A stretch of 40,851 nucleotides of DNA from an uncultured Clostridia bacterium (GCA_947058885.1 CAMSIF010000008.1:1-40851); one strand, 5' to 3'. Positions 6,818-15,626 are shown, numbered from the stretch's first letter. Numbers and translations are program-made. The notes: generated from the letters alone by a model not told the origin.

Positions 6818-8851
6818 TCAGCGAATCAGGGTCAAGCCCTCGCGGTCCTCTACCGGGGAGAGATCCCCAATTCGGTTACCGGCAAGGTTCAGGTATGTAA
6901 GCGCATCCAATCCCGCCAAAGGCGCGGCGTCAGAGATCTGATTGTCTGAGAGGTCCAGGTATTGCAGGCTGGTGAGACTGGAAAGGCTCTCAATAGATTC
7001 CACGCCGCACCCCGCCAGGCGCAGTTCCTCCAGCCCTGCCAGCAGGCCCAGCTGGTCCACAAACACAGACGCCGGACCCGCCTCATAGCTCCAATAGGTT
7101 TCGTCGGGTCCTGGCGGCAGGTCGAGCATATCTCGGTAGCCGTCCAGGTTCAGCGTGCGCAGGCGGGTGAGATTGGCAAATTTGCCGTAGTCTGTGCCTT
7201 CGGAGGAGACCTCCGCAAGGGACAGCTCTTCCAGCGTGGTAATCTCCAGCAGCGGGGTGATTGGCCCGTAGAAGGACAAATCGTATAAGTCCAGCTCGAC
7301 CAGCGGCAGATTCCGCAGGGCATCCAAGCCGTAAAGCTGGGTAAAGCTGGCCCCGCGTACCCGAAAACGCTGGAGGTTTATCAATTGCTTCAAAGGCGTG
7401 AGGTCAACCTCGGAGTGGCTGAAATGGAGGGTCAATTCCTCCAGGCGGCTCAGAGGTTCCAGGAAAGTGAGGTTCCGGCTCAGCTCCAGGTCCAACGCCC
7501 GCAGGCCGGTCAGTCCGCTCAAGTCCTCTTTGGTGACGTAACCGTCATCGTCGAGGGTCAGCCGCTCCAGTCCGGGCATCCCCGCCAGCTCAGGTACTGC
7601 TTCCAGCTCCCTGTTGCTTATCAGGGAGAGCTCCTTCAGGCCGGACAATCCGGACAAAAACCCGGTGTCCCGGATAGCGGTTCTTTCCACGGTGAGGCTG
7701 GAGAGCCCTGTCAGGGATGCCAAAGGCGAAAGGTCTGTAAAGGTCTTCCCGGAGAGGGTCAGCTTTTCCAAATGCGCCGCCTGTGCCAGCGACGCTACGC
7801 TGGTAAGCTGGTCGTTATCCAGAAGGGCCAGCTCGGTAATCCGGCTCCGGGAGGCCAGGGAGGAGAGGTCCGTAAGGCCTGTATCAAAGAGGGTGAGGGA
7901 AGTAAGCGCGGGCATTTCATCCAGGCCGTCCAAGCTTACCAGACTGGGGCCGCCAATCTGCAAACGCTCCAGATTTTTCAGGTGGGAAAAGCCGCTCAAA
8001 TCCTTGCCGTCCATCCGAATGAGCAGGCGCAGCTCCCGCAGGCCCGGCAGGAGGAAGTCCTCCGAGGTCTTCACGTGGGCGCTGGAGAGGGTCAGCCGCC
8101 GCAGACCCTGGAAGCAGATAAGACCCATGCTCCCGGTGTTGCCGCCGCTGTACTCCACAGACACCGTCACCAACTCCGCCCCGTCTTCATCAAAGGCAAC
8201 GCCGATTTCCTGGGCGTTGGTCAGCCGGTCCCCCGCCCCGATGGAGAGTCCCGTGACGCTTTGCAGGTCCTTGAGGACGATATTCCCGGCGGTGCGGCCC
8301 AAAACCAATTCCATGGCCTGACACAGGGGAGAATCCGGCAGAAGTTCCGAGAGGGGCGTGTCCGCCAGCTGGGAGAGAAGCTCCTGAGAGCCGCCGCGAG
8401 CGGTGAAGGCCAGGGCCAGCTTCGCCGCCAGGTCCCGGCGGTTGAAGGTCTGAAACTGTTCCACGCACCACTCGCCGTACTCCACATCCAATAGCAGAAG
8501 TTCCCAGGAGGCGCGGTAAGCGGTCTCTATGTCTCCGGCCTCCAGGTAGTAGTTGACGACTGTCACGTAAGTTTCTCCTGCCGCAGTCCCGGCGTTGACC
8601 TCCGCCAGGGCCTCGGAGATGGACTGTCCAGAGCCTCGGGGGGAATTGCCCCGGGCGAGTATAGGGTACGCCGCCAGCAGCGTTACCGCCGCCAGCGCGG
8701 CAAGCAGCGGCATCAGCAGGGGCCGCCGGCTGCGGACGGAAGTTCTGGGCTGGGGGCGCGGCGGAGATTCCGGAAGAGGACTCCCGCAGAAGGGACATAT
8801 TTTTTCCTTTTCCTCCATTATATTTTGACAGTATTCGCAGCGGACTTTCAT
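6818..8851 (-). CDS. Membrane-anchored leucine-rich-repeat protein with N-terminal zinc ribbon
   Basis: A 677-residue protein. It opens with a zinc ribbon (C5, C8, C19, C22: CEYC and CPFC), then a Pro/Arg-rich linker and one membrane helix (about 45-65) with positive residues before it, so the ribbon should be cytosolic and the remainder outside. Residues ~75-210 are helical and of unknown family. From about 215 to the end there are internalin-like leucine-rich repeats of ~22 residues (LxxLxxLxLxxN pattern, clear in LTSLQYLDLSDNQISDAAPL). No sortase motif is present. The start at 8851 is set by GGGAGG (8857-8862). It is first in an operon with the SPFH gene. A surface or exported sensor or adhesion role is inference. 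Confidence 0.8.
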   Translation of the reverse strand: MKVRCEYCQNIMEEKEKICPFCGSPLPESPPRPQPRTSVRSRRPLLMPLLAALAAVTLLAAYPILARGNSPRGSGQSISEALAEVNAGTAAGETYVTVVNYYLEAGDIETAYRASWELLLLDVEYGEWCVEQFQTFNRRDLAAKLALAFTARGGSQELLSQLADTPLSELLPDSPLCQAMELVLGRTAGNIVLKDLQSVTGLSIGAGDRLTNAQEIGVAFDEDGAELVTVSVEYSGGNTGSMGLICFQGLRRLTLSSAHVKTSEDFLLPGLRELRLLIRMDGKDLSGFSHLKNLERLQIGGPSLVSLDGLDEMPALTSLTLFDTGLTDLSSLASRSRITELALLDNDQLTSVASLAQAAHLEKLTLSGKTFTDLSPLASLTGLSSLTVERTAIRDTGFLSGLSGLKELSLISNRELEAVPELAGMPGLERLTLDDDGYVTKEDLSGLTGLRALDLELSRNLTFLEPLSRLEELTLHFSHSEVDLTPLKQLINLQRFRVRGASFTQLYGLDALRNLPLVELDLYDLSFYGPITPLLEITTLEELSLAEVSSEGTDYGKFANLTRLRTLNLDGYRDMLDLPPGPDETYWSYEAGPASVFVDQLGLLAGLEELRLAGCGVESIESLSSLTSLQYLDLSDNQISDAAPLAGLDALTYLNLAGNRIGDLSPVEDREGLTLIR

Positions 8852-8963
8852 AGCGGCCTCCCAGAAAAAAGTATATTGTATTGACCCTGAGTTTATCATT
8901 TTTGGGCCGGAAAAGCAAGAGCGCGGCGGGTTCTCAATTAAATTAACAAACGATGGTGATGAG

Positions 8964-9548
8964 ATGATTATTTGGTTAAACGGCGCGTTTGGCGCGGGCA
9001 AAACCCAGACAGCCTTTGAGTTGCAGCGCAGACTTAAAAATTCGTATGTTTATGATCCGGAAAACGTGGGATTTTTCATCCGAGATAATATCCCGCCGTC
9101 TCTCTCTGTCCCGGATTTTCAGGACTACCCGGTTTGGCGCAGGTTTAATTTTGAGATGCTGGAGTATATTTCCCAGCAGTACGGCGGCACGGTCATTGTC
9201 CCCATGACAGTCACCAACCGCGTGTATTACGATGAGATTATCGGGAAACTGTCCGAAAAACATGATGTAAAACACATTATCTTGTACGCGGAAAGGGAAA
9301 CGCTTTTAAAGCGTCTTGCCTCCAGGTTTGAGGGGCCGTCCTCTTGGGGGGCCCAGCAGATTGACAGATGTATCCGGGCGTTTGACGAGGATATTACGGA
9401 ATATAAAATTCACACGGACAGCATAAATATTTATCAGACTGTCGAGAGAGTTGCCGGGGTTTGTGGAATCACGCTGCCAGAGGACCGCCGCAGCGGCTTG
9501 CGGAAGTTCCGCGACAGGGTTGTTACAAAGCTTCGGCATATACGCTGA
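8964..9548 (+). CDS. tmrB: TmrB-like P-loop protein (tunicamycin resistance family)
   Basis: A 194-residue protein that resembles B. subtilis TmrB along its length: MIIWLNGAFGAGKTQTAFEL with Walker A GAFGAGKT, SYVYDPENVGF, IVPMTV, ETLLKRL, SSWGAQQIDRC and the basic C-terminal region ending VTKLRHIR. TmrB binds ATP and tunicamycin and gives resistance to this inhibitor of the first lipid-linked step of wall polymer synthesis. The similarity is from recall of the TmrB sequence, not from an alignment. No strong ribosome site precedes the ATG. The gene looks more AT-rich than its neighbours and stands alone between convergent and divergent units, which fits recent acquisition. Confidence 0.82.
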   Translation: MIIWLNGAFGAGKTQTAFELQRRLKNSYVYDPENVGFFIRDNIPPSLSVPDFQDYPVWRRFNFEMLEYISQQYGGTVIVPMTVTNRVYYDEIIGKLSEKHDVKHIILYAERETLLKRLASRFEGPSSWGAQQIDRCIRAFDEDITEYKIHTDSINIYQTVERVAGVCGITLPEDRRSGLRKFRDRVVTKLRHIR

Positions 9549-9574
9549 ACCTCCCGCCGCGCGGCAGAAAATGA

Positions 9575-9611
9575 TTTTGCCGGGGCGGGTAAATCCCTAT
9601 CCCCGGCAAAA
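9575..9611. terminator. Bidirectional hairpin between tmrB and pepT
   Basis: TTTTGCCGGGG (9575-9585) pairs perfectly with CCCCGGCAAAA (9601-9611), with an inner GGG/CCC pairing in the loop. It sits between two converging genes, and the A/T ends of the stem would serve either direction. Confidence 0.6.
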
Positions 9612-9642
9612 CATGCCCAAGACGCCGCTTGGGGCGTTTCCC

Positions 9643-10857
9643 TTACATATACAATGACACGAGATGTTTCAGCATGGCTACCACGCTGTCCATCCCCTCC
9701 ACGCTGACGCATTCGTAGGGACCGTGGAAGTTGAAGCCGCCGGTGCCCAGGTTAGGACAGGGCAGACCCATGAAGCTGAGACGCGCGCCGTCTGTGCCGC
9801 CGCGGATGGGCACAGTCACCGGAGTCAAGCCCGCCTGCTCCGCCGCTTTGCGGGCGTTATCAATAAGATGCATACAGTCCTTGAGCTGGCCGGACATGTT
9901 GTAGTAACTGTCGCGCAGGTTCAGGCGAATCTCAGCCTTGGGGTGGGCCTCCTGGACGGCCCGGACCGCATCCTCGATTAGGGCCTTTTTAGCTTCAAAT
10001 TTCTCCATGTCATGGTCCCGGATGATGTACGCCATTTTACAGGAGGCCGTGTCGCCGCACATCTCGTCCAGATGGAAGAACCCTTCGTAGCCCGCCGTGC
10101 GGGCGGGAATGGCATCCGCAGGAAGCTTGGCGTTAAGCTCCATGGCGATCAGCAGGGAGTTCTCCATGGTGTCCTTTGCGCTGCCGGGATGGACGGATAC
10201 GCCGGTAATCTCTATCTTGGCGGAGGCGGCGTTGAAGTTCTCATACTCAATGCCGCCCTCCAGGTCGCCGTCCAAGGTGTAGGCGTACTTCGCGCCGAAA
10301 CCGGGTACGTCGAAGTGGTCCGCGCCTTCGCCGATCTCCTCGTCCGGGGTGAAGGCCACACAGAGCTTGCCGTGGGGCAGGTTTTCCGCGATGAGCTCCT
10401 CACAGAGCGTCATAATCTCCGCAATGCCCGCCTTGTCGTCGGCCCCCAGAAGGGTGGAGCCGTTGGCGGTGATGAGGGTACGGCCCGTCATCCGCTCCAG
10501 CTCCGGGAACTGGGCAGGACGGATGACAATGCCGCCGTTGGGGAGAGCAATATCCCCGCCGCCGTAGTTCTCGTGGAGAAGCGGCTGGACATCCTTGCCG
10601 GAAAAAGCGGGAGCGGTGTCCATGTGGGCGATAAAGCCCAGGGCGGGGGCGTTTTCATGGCCGGGGGTGGCGGGCAGTACCGCCGTTACCACGCCGTATT
10701 GGCTGATACGGACATCCTGAAGGCCCATCTCTTGCAGTTCCTTTTCCAGCAGACGGGCCAGGTCCCACTGGCAGGCGGTGCTGGGAGAGGTGCCGGTGCC
10801 TTCAGCGGATTCCGTGTTAATTTTTACATAGTTCAGCAGACGTTCATAAGCGCGCAT
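9643..10857 (-). CDS. pepT: Peptidase T (tripeptidase)
   Basis: A 404-residue M20B metallopeptidase of normal PepT length. Metal and catalytic residues fall at the positions known for the family: HMDTAPA with H78 and D80, D140 in GADDKAG, E173/E174 in PDEEIGEG, D196 in TLDGDLEGG, and H378 near the end (FNFHGPYE). It removes the N-terminal residue of tripeptides in the cytosol using two zinc ions. The start has GAGGAGG about 8 nt upstream. It lies 13 nt after cobO and is probably the last gene of a pncB/cls-cobO-pepT run, although no functional link among them is obvious. Confidence 0.96.
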   Translation of the reverse strand: MRAYERLLNYVKINTESAEGTGTSPSTACQWDLARLLEKELQEMGLQDVRISQYGVVTAVLPATPGHENAPALGFIAHMDTAPAFSGKDVQPLLHENYGGGDIALPNGGIVIRPAQFPELERMTGRTLITANGSTLLGADDKAGIAEIMTLCEELIAENLPHGKLCVAFTPDEEIGEGADHFDVPGFGAKYAYTLDGDLEGGIEYENFNAASAKIEITGVSVHPGSAKDTMENSLLIAMELNAKLPADAIPARTAGYEGFFHLDEMCGDTASCKMAYIIRDHDMEKFEAKKALIEDAVRAVQEAHPKAEIRLNLRDSYYNMSGQLKDCMHLIDNARKAAEQAGLTPVTVPIRGGTDGARLSFMGLPCPNLGTGGFNFHGPYECVSVEGMDSVVAMLKHLVSLYM

Positions 10858-10870
10858 GGCGTTTTCCTCC

Positions 10871-11389
10871 TCAATATTCTATCCCCAGACGGGCGGCGAC
10901 GCCCTGCTCATAGGGGTGCTTGATTTTGCGCATTTCCGTCACGTAGTCCGCCGCGTCCAGCAAGGATTGGGGCGGATTCCGGCCGGTCAAAACCAGCTCC
11001 AGCTCCTCCGGCTTTTGACGCATAAGCGATAGAAGCCGGTTTTCGTCAATCATACCTGTGGTACAGGCGCTCATGGCCTCGTCCAGTATCAGGAGTCCGA
11101 CAGCTTCCGCCTGGGCGAAGGCCGTCTCCAGGAGGCCGGAGTAGTAGGCTTTTGCCTCCGCCTTTTCCGCGCCGGAGAGAGTCCAGCTGAAGCCAAAGGT
11201 TCGGGTTTGGGGGATAACCGTTATATTTTCTACCTGGGACAGAGCGGCAAACTCTGAGCTTTTGCCGTCCTTGAAAAATTGGAGCAGCAGAACCTTTTTC
11301 CCGCTGCCTGCGGCCCGGAGGGCAAGTCCCAGCGCGGCAGTCGTCTTGCCCTTGCCGTCGCCGCAGTAGATGTGGGTTAAACCTGGCAT
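10871..11389 (-). CDS. cobO: Cob(I)yrinic acid a,c-diamide adenosyltransferase
   Basis: A 172-residue CobA/CobO/BtuR-type enzyme with the ATP-binding loop GDGKGKTTAALG (about 10-21), LLLQFFKDGKSSE, the LLILDEAMSA Walker B region and the VLTGRNPPQSLLDAADYVTEM segment typical of the family. It transfers the adenosyl group of ATP to cobalt(I) corrinoids to form coenzyme B12 forms. No other cobalamin genes are in the window, so a salvage role is likely. The ATG at 11389 starts exactly at the family N-terminus, with AAAGGA upstream; the open frame extends further into cls but that part shows no homology. Confidence 0.92.
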   Translation of the reverse strand: MPGLTHIYCGDGKGKTTAALGLALRAAGSGKKVLLLQFFKDGKSSEFAALSQVENITVIPQTRTFGFSWTLSGAEKAEAKAYYSGLLETAFAQAEAVGLLILDEAMSACTTGMIDENRLLSLMRQKPEELELVLTGRNPPQSLLDAADYVTEMRKIKHPYEQGVAARLGIEY

Positions 11390-11412
11390 AGAGGGATTCC
11401 TTTCTTCTGGTG

Positions 11413-12963
11413 TTACATCCATATAGAAAAAACGCGCAGAACCTTTTCCAGTGCGCGGCCTGGAAGGGAACGCCGCTTCCACTGGTCCAGCTCTATCCGG
11501 CGGCTGCGGGCCATTATGCCCTCCAGGTCCCGGATGATGTCTTGGATAGCGGGCGTACCGTAGAGCATGACGCCGCATTCGTAGTGGAGCTGGAAGCTGC
11601 GGTAGTCCATGTTAATGGTGCCGACCATGGCGGTTTCGCCGTCGGCAACAAAGCTCTTGGCATGAAGGAAGCCGGGGGTAAATTCGTAAAGCTTGACTCC
11701 GTGGCGCAGAAGCCTCTCGTAGTGGGAACGAGCCACAATATAGGTGTATTTGTGGTCCGGGATGCCCGGCAGCAGCAGGCGGACGTCCACGCCGCTTTCA
11801 GCCGCCATACAGAGGGCGCGTACCATGCTGTCCTCTACGGCGAAGTAGGGGGTGGTAAGCCAGATAAAATTGTGGGCGTTGCTGATGCACTGGAGGTACA
11901 TGTCCTCGGCGGGGTTGTCAGGGTTGTTGATGGGGCCGTCGGAGAAGGGCTGGCAGAAGCCGCCGGTATCCCGGTCCTCTATGGGGTGGTAGTAATCGTC
12001 CTCGTTGGGCATGTGGTTGCCCAGCATTTCCCACATGTGGATGAACTGGGAGGTAAGGCCCCAGGCTCCGGGGCCGTCGAGACGGATGCCGCCGTCTTTC
12101 CATTCGCCGAAGCGGCGGACGTAGTCCGCGTACTCGTCAGCCACGTTGACGCCGCCGGTGTAGGAAAACTGGCCGTCTACGCAGAGGATTTTCCGGTGGT
12201 CGCGGTAATTGAAGTACAGGCGGTTGACGTACTGGTGGACGGGGTTAAAAACGGAGACCTCCATGCCGTTGGCACGCATTTCCTCAATAGTTTCGTTGCT
12301 CATGCGGGTGATGTTGCCGAAGTCATCAAAGATAATTTTAATTTCCACCCCGTGGCGGGCGCGGTCTGTCAGCACGGAAAGGAAGCGGTCCCAGAGGAGA
12401 CCCTCCGCCAGGATAAAATATTCCAGGAAGATGAAACGCTTCGCTTTTGCCATTTGGGAGAGGGCGTTGTCGAAAAATTCCGCGCCGGTGGGGAAATAGG
12501 TGACCGCAGTGCTGCTGTAAAGGAGGAAATCCCGGCGGGAGAGGAGTTCCGAGGCGCGCCGCCAGTTGGGGAGGGCGGCGGCGAGACGGGACTGATTGGC
12601 CCGGGACTGGCCGCGCTGGGCGGGGAGGATGGAGGGGGGCTTGATGGGGAGGAGATTCAGGCGTTTGCTTTGGATGTTGCCGCCCCAGAGGACGTAGAGG
12701 ACGAGGCCGGCAACGGGGAGGGCGACGACCAGCAGGGTCCAGGCCAGCTTATAGCTGGCCGAGACGGAGCTGGATTGGATATTGATGGCAACGGCAATGG
12801 CAAGGAACTCCAGGAGGGCAAAGGCGATAGCGGAATGGACCTGGAGGAAGGTAGTGAGCAGGATGACGGAGCCGATGTTCAGCAGGAGCAGGACAGCCAC
12901 CATAGCGAGACGGAGGGTGGCGGAAATACGGCGTTCAGTGGTCTGTTTTACGGGACGCTTCAC
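11413..12963 (-). CDS. cls: Cardiolipin synthase
   Basis: A 516-residue phospholipase D-family enzyme. Two N-terminal membrane helices (about 17-38 and 45-62) and a third (72-93) anchor it, followed by two HKD motifs: H256-K258-D263 in HRKILCVD and H434-K436-D441 in HAKSFVAD. It condenses two phosphatidylglycerol molecules to cardiolipin and glycerol. Translation starts at GTG (12963) behind AAAGGAGG. It lies between pncB and cobO on the minus strand. The 93-nt gap to pncB holds three hairpins, so transcription from pncB may be attenuated before cls. Confidence 0.95.
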   Translation of the reverse strand: MKRPVKQTTERRISATLRLAMVAVLLLLNIGSVILLTTFLQVHSAIAFALLEFLAIAVAINIQSSSVSASYKLAWTLLVVALPVAGLVLYVLWGGNIQSKRLNLLPIKPPSILPAQRGQSRANQSRLAAALPNWRRASELLSRRDFLLYSSTAVTYFPTGAEFFDNALSQMAKAKRFIFLEYFILAEGLLWDRFLSVLTDRARHGVEIKIIFDDFGNITRMSNETIEEMRANGMEVSVFNPVHQYVNRLYFNYRDHRKILCVDGQFSYTGGVNVADEYADYVRRFGEWKDGGIRLDGPGAWGLTSQFIHMWEMLGNHMPNEDDYYHPIEDRDTGGFCQPFSDGPINNPDNPAEDMYLQCISNAHNFIWLTTPYFAVEDSMVRALCMAAESGVDVRLLLPGIPDHKYTYIVARSHYERLLRHGVKLYEFTPGFLHAKSFVADGETAMVGTINMDYRSFQLHYECGVMLYGTPAIQDIIRDLEGIMARSRRIELDQWKRRSLPGRALEKVLRVFSIWM

Positions 12964-12988
12964 GGGGGCCTCCTTTAAAAGTTTCGCC

Positions 12989-13050
12989 GGCCTTTACAAA
13001 GGCCGCGGGGTCCAGGGGCGGCGCCCCTGGCCGCTCTCCGCAGAGAGCGG
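12989..13050. repeat. Cluster of three short-loop hairpins between cls and pncB
   Basis: Three perfect stems stand in a row: GGCCTTT/AAAGGCC (12989-13004), CCAGGGGC/GCCCCTGG (13012-13030) and CCGCTCTC/GAGAGCGG (13031-13050). The compact array of GC-rich hairpins looks like an intergenic repeat element rather than a single terminator, and it may also end pncB transcripts. Confidence 0.6.
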
Positions 13051-13056
13051 AACACC

Positions 13057-14505
13057 CTATCCGTTTTTCTCCAGGAGGCCGTGTTTGACGTCCCAGAGAC
13101 GCTGGGAAAGGTCTACGTAATACTTGTGGGGGTTGTCGAAGCGTTTCACCTCGTCCCAGAGGGTGTCGACCTGCTGGGCGCAGTAGGTGCGGATAGCTTC
13201 CAGGGAGGGGAGGTTATAGACGAGTTTGCCGGATTGGAAGACGGGTACTTGCAGTTCTTTGGCGGTAAAGTCGTAGACCTCCTTCTTTTTCCAGGTGGCG
13301 TCGGGATCGAAGATGACGAGAGGAGCGGAGTCGTCCACGGATTCGTCGTGGATGGTGAGGTAGTCGGCGATGGCTTTGCCGGTGTCGTTGCCGAAGAAAC
13401 GGTAGAGCTTTTTGAAGTGCGGGGTGGTGATTTTGGTAATATTCTCGCTGATTTTGATTTTGGGGTTAATGGTACCGTCGGGGTCCTCTACGGCCACCAG
13501 CTTGTATACGCCGCCAAATACCGGTTCGCTGCGGGCGGTGATAAGGCGTTCGCCTACGCCGAAGCAGTCGATTTTCGCTCCCTGGAGGAGAAGGTCCCGG
13601 ATGAGGTTTTCGTCCAGGGAGTTGGAAGCGGAGATGGTGCAGGACTGCCAGCCGGCGGCATCCAGGAGCTTGCGGGCCTCCTTGGAGAGATAGGCGATGT
13701 CGCCGGAGTCCAGGCGGATGCCGCATTTTGTGATGCCCAGGGGCTTGAGGACCTCATTAAAGGCGCGAATGGCGTCGGGTACGCCGCTTTTCAGGGTGTT
13801 GTAGGTGTCTACGAGAAGTACGGCGTTGGTGGGGTAGATTTCGCAGTAGGTTTTAAAGGCCTCGTATTGGGAGGGGAACATCTGGACCCAGGAGTGGGCC
13901 ATGGTACCGGCGGCGGGGACGCCGAAGGACTGGTCGCTGACGGCGCAGGCGGTGCCGTGGACGCCGCCGATGTAAGCGGCGCGCGCGCCGACGATGGCGC
14001 CGCCCTCTCCCTGCGCACGGCGGGAACCGAACTCCAGGACTGTGCGGCCCTGTGCGGCCCGGACTACCCGGTTGGCTTTGGTGGCGATGAGGCTTTGGTG
14101 GTTGATACAGAGGAGGGCGTAGGTTTCAATGAGCTGGGCCTGGGCGGCGGGAGCTCGGACAGTGACGAGGGGCTCGCCGGGGAAGACAGGGGTGCCCTCG
14201 GGTACGGCCCAGATGTCGCCGGTGAAGCGGAAGGTGCGCAGGTAGTCCAGGAAGTCCTCCTGGAAGAGGTTTTTGCTGCGGAGGTAAGCAATGTCGTCTT
14301 CGTCGAAGTGGAAGTTCTGAATGTACTCTACCAGCTGCTCCAGCCCGGCGGCGATGGCGAAGCCGCCTCCGTCGGGCACGCGGCGGAAGAATACGTCGAA
14401 GTAGGTGATGCGGTTTTGCATCCCCCGGCGGAAGTAGCCGTTGGCCATGGTCATTTCGTAGAAATCGAAAAGCATGGCGAGGTTCAGCTTCTCCTTGCGT
14501 TCCAT
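13057..14505 (-). CDS. pncB: Nicotinate phosphoribosyltransferase
   Basis: A 482-residue enzyme of the Preiss-Handler route that makes nicotinate mononucleotide from nicotinate, PRPP and ATP. Recognisable segments are LAMLFDFYEMTMANGYF near the start, VLEFGSRRAQG, GTMAHSWVQMFPS (with the conserved His region), VDTYNTLKSG and GIRLDSGDIAYLSKEAR. The start at 14505 (MERKEKLN) is favoured by a GAGG 9 nt upstream; an in-frame ATG three codons earlier has no room for a site. NAD synthetase for the last step of this pathway is encoded at 34.98-36.92 kb. It is divergent from coaW. Confidence 0.94.
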   Translation of the reverse strand: MERKEKLNLAMLFDFYEMTMANGYFRRGMQNRITYFDVFFRRVPDGGGFAIAAGLEQLVEYIQNFHFDEDDIAYLRSKNLFQEDFLDYLRTFRFTGDIWAVPEGTPVFPGEPLVTVRAPAAQAQLIETYALLCINHQSLIATKANRVVRAAQGRTVLEFGSRRAQGEGGAIVGARAAYIGGVHGTACAVSDQSFGVPAAGTMAHSWVQMFPSQYEAFKTYCEIYPTNAVLLVDTYNTLKSGVPDAIRAFNEVLKPLGITKCGIRLDSGDIAYLSKEARKLLDAAGWQSCTISASNSLDENLIRDLLLQGAKIDCFGVGERLITARSEPVFGGVYKLVAVEDPDGTINPKIKISENITKITTPHFKKLYRFFGNDTGKAIADYLTIHDESVDDSAPLVIFDPDATWKKKEVYDFTAKELQVPVFQSGKLVYNLPSLEAIRTYCAQQVDTLWDEVKRFDNPHKYYVDLSQRLWDVKHGLLEKNG

Positions 14506-14585
14506 AACTAGCATCCTCGGTTTCTTTCATGTAATGTGCCGTCCGGCTGGTGTGTGGGGGAACGGCGGGGCCCCATCTACAGCCT

Positions 14586-14613
14586 AGTATAATCTTTTTT
14601 TCCAAATTTGCAA
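14586..14613 (-). promoter_or_regulatory. SigA-type promoter of pncB
   Basis: On the minus strand, TTGCAA (14608-14613) and TATACT (14586-14591) are spaced by 16 nt. The leader to the pncB start is about 75 nt. Confidence 0.5.
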
Positions 14614-14621
14614 CGTTATAA

Positions 14622-14650
14622 TTGACAATTCTTTCTCTTTCCACTAATAT
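14622..14650 (+). promoter_or_regulatory. SigA-type promoter of coaW
   Basis: A perfect TTGACA (14622-14627) and TAATAT (14645-14650) with 17-nt spacing. It is divergent from the pncB promoter, with the two -35 elements only 8 nt apart, so one regulator could affect both. Confidence 0.75.
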
Positions 14651-14700
14651 AAGAACGCTGAAGCGTACCGCTGCGGCCCATCTCTCCATGGAGGCGAACG

Positions 14701-15540
14701 ATGATGTCCATTATTTTAGGCATTGACATTGGCGGGTCCACCACTAAAATCGTGGGACTGGATAGCGGGGGCAACGCGATTGCCATGCGGCGGGTCCAGG
14801 CGCAGGACCCTATTACTTCTCTCTACGGCGCAATGGGGAGTTTTCTTTTTACCAATAACTTTCAGCTGAGCGATGTGTCCCGGATTGCCCTGACGGGAGT
14901 GGGGGCCTCCTATGTGGAGGGAGATATTTACGGCATTCCTACGGAGAAGGTAGAGGAATTCACCGCTGTGGGTGTAGGAGGGCTGTCTCTCAGCGGGCAG
15001 GACCGGGCCGTGGTGGTGAGTATGGGCACCGGTACCGCCTTTATTTGGGCGGAGGAGGGCGGCAGGGTCCGGCATCTGTGCGGGTCCGGGGTAGGAGGAG
15101 GAACCCTGGCGGGGCTGTGTTCACGGCTTTGCGGCACACGGAAGTACGCGCAAATTGTGAAGCTGGCCTCGGGAGGGGATATTAACAATATTGACCTGAC
15201 GGTGGGGGATATCACCCGGAATACCCACCCATCCCTGCCCTTTGATATCACCGCCGCCAATTTTGGAAACGTCTCTGACGACGCCACGGCGGGGGATTTT
15301 GCTGCCGGGGTAGCGAATATGGTGCTCCAGTCTATCGGAACCACGGCGGTGATGAGCTGCCGGGCGTGCGGGTGCGAGACGGCGGTACTGACCGGTTTTA
15401 TGGCGAACCTGCCCCAGGCGGATGCCTGCTTCGCACTGTTTACGCGGCTTCACGGTATCCGGTTTATTATCCCGGAAAACGCAACCTATGCCACCGCTAT
15501 TGGCGCGGCGTTGTATATTAAGGAACGTTTTGCCCGTTAA
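14701..15540 (+). CDS. coaW: Type II pantothenate kinase
   Basis: A 279-residue ASKHA-fold kinase with the phosphate-binding start ILGIDIGGSTTKIVGLD (about 4-20), VSMGTGTAFIW (adenosine region) and GSGVGGGTLAGLC. The C-terminal ATAIGAAL segment closes the fold. It phosphorylates pantothenate in the first step of coenzyme A synthesis; type II enzymes of Bacillota are usually not feedback-inhibited by CoA. GGAGG (14690-14694) precedes the ATG at 14701. The gene is monocistronic, with its own promoter and a strong terminator. Confidence 0.92.
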   Translation: MMSIILGIDIGGSTTKIVGLDSGGNAIAMRRVQAQDPITSLYGAMGSFLFTNNFQLSDVSRIALTGVGASYVEGDIYGIPTEKVEEFTAVGVGGLSLSGQDRAVVVSMGTGTAFIWAEEGGRVRHLCGSGVGGGTLAGLCSRLCGTRKYAQIVKLASGGDINNIDLTVGDITRNTHPSLPFDITAANFGNVSDDATAGDFAAGVANMVLQSIGTTAVMSCRACGCETAVLTGFMANLPQADACFALFTRLHGIRFIIPENATYATAIGAALYIKERFAR

Positions 15541-15568
15541 AAAAGCAGAAGACGCCAAGACATAACAA

Positions 15569-15600
15569 AAAGACCGGAACGGTATGGCGTTCCGGTCTTT
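15569..15600. terminator. Strong bidirectional terminator after coaW
   Basis: AAAGACCGGAACG (15569-15581) pairs perfectly over 13 bp with CGTTCCGGTCTTT (15588-15600), loop GTATGG. A-rich sequence on the left and T-rich on the right let it act for coaW and for the converging gene at 15.6 kb. Confidence 0.85.
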
Positions 15601-15626
15601 CTATTTGTACGCTGTGGAAACAGAGG

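Noticed and set aside
13081-14511. A long open frame (476 codons) antisense to pncB
   Set aside because: It is the mirror of a GC-rich gene. Composition is dominated by V/G/A/E with no domain, and pncB on the other strand is certain. The same applies to long antisense frames over cls (11410-12978), the AAA+ gene (3236-4627) and ptsI (38715-40289).
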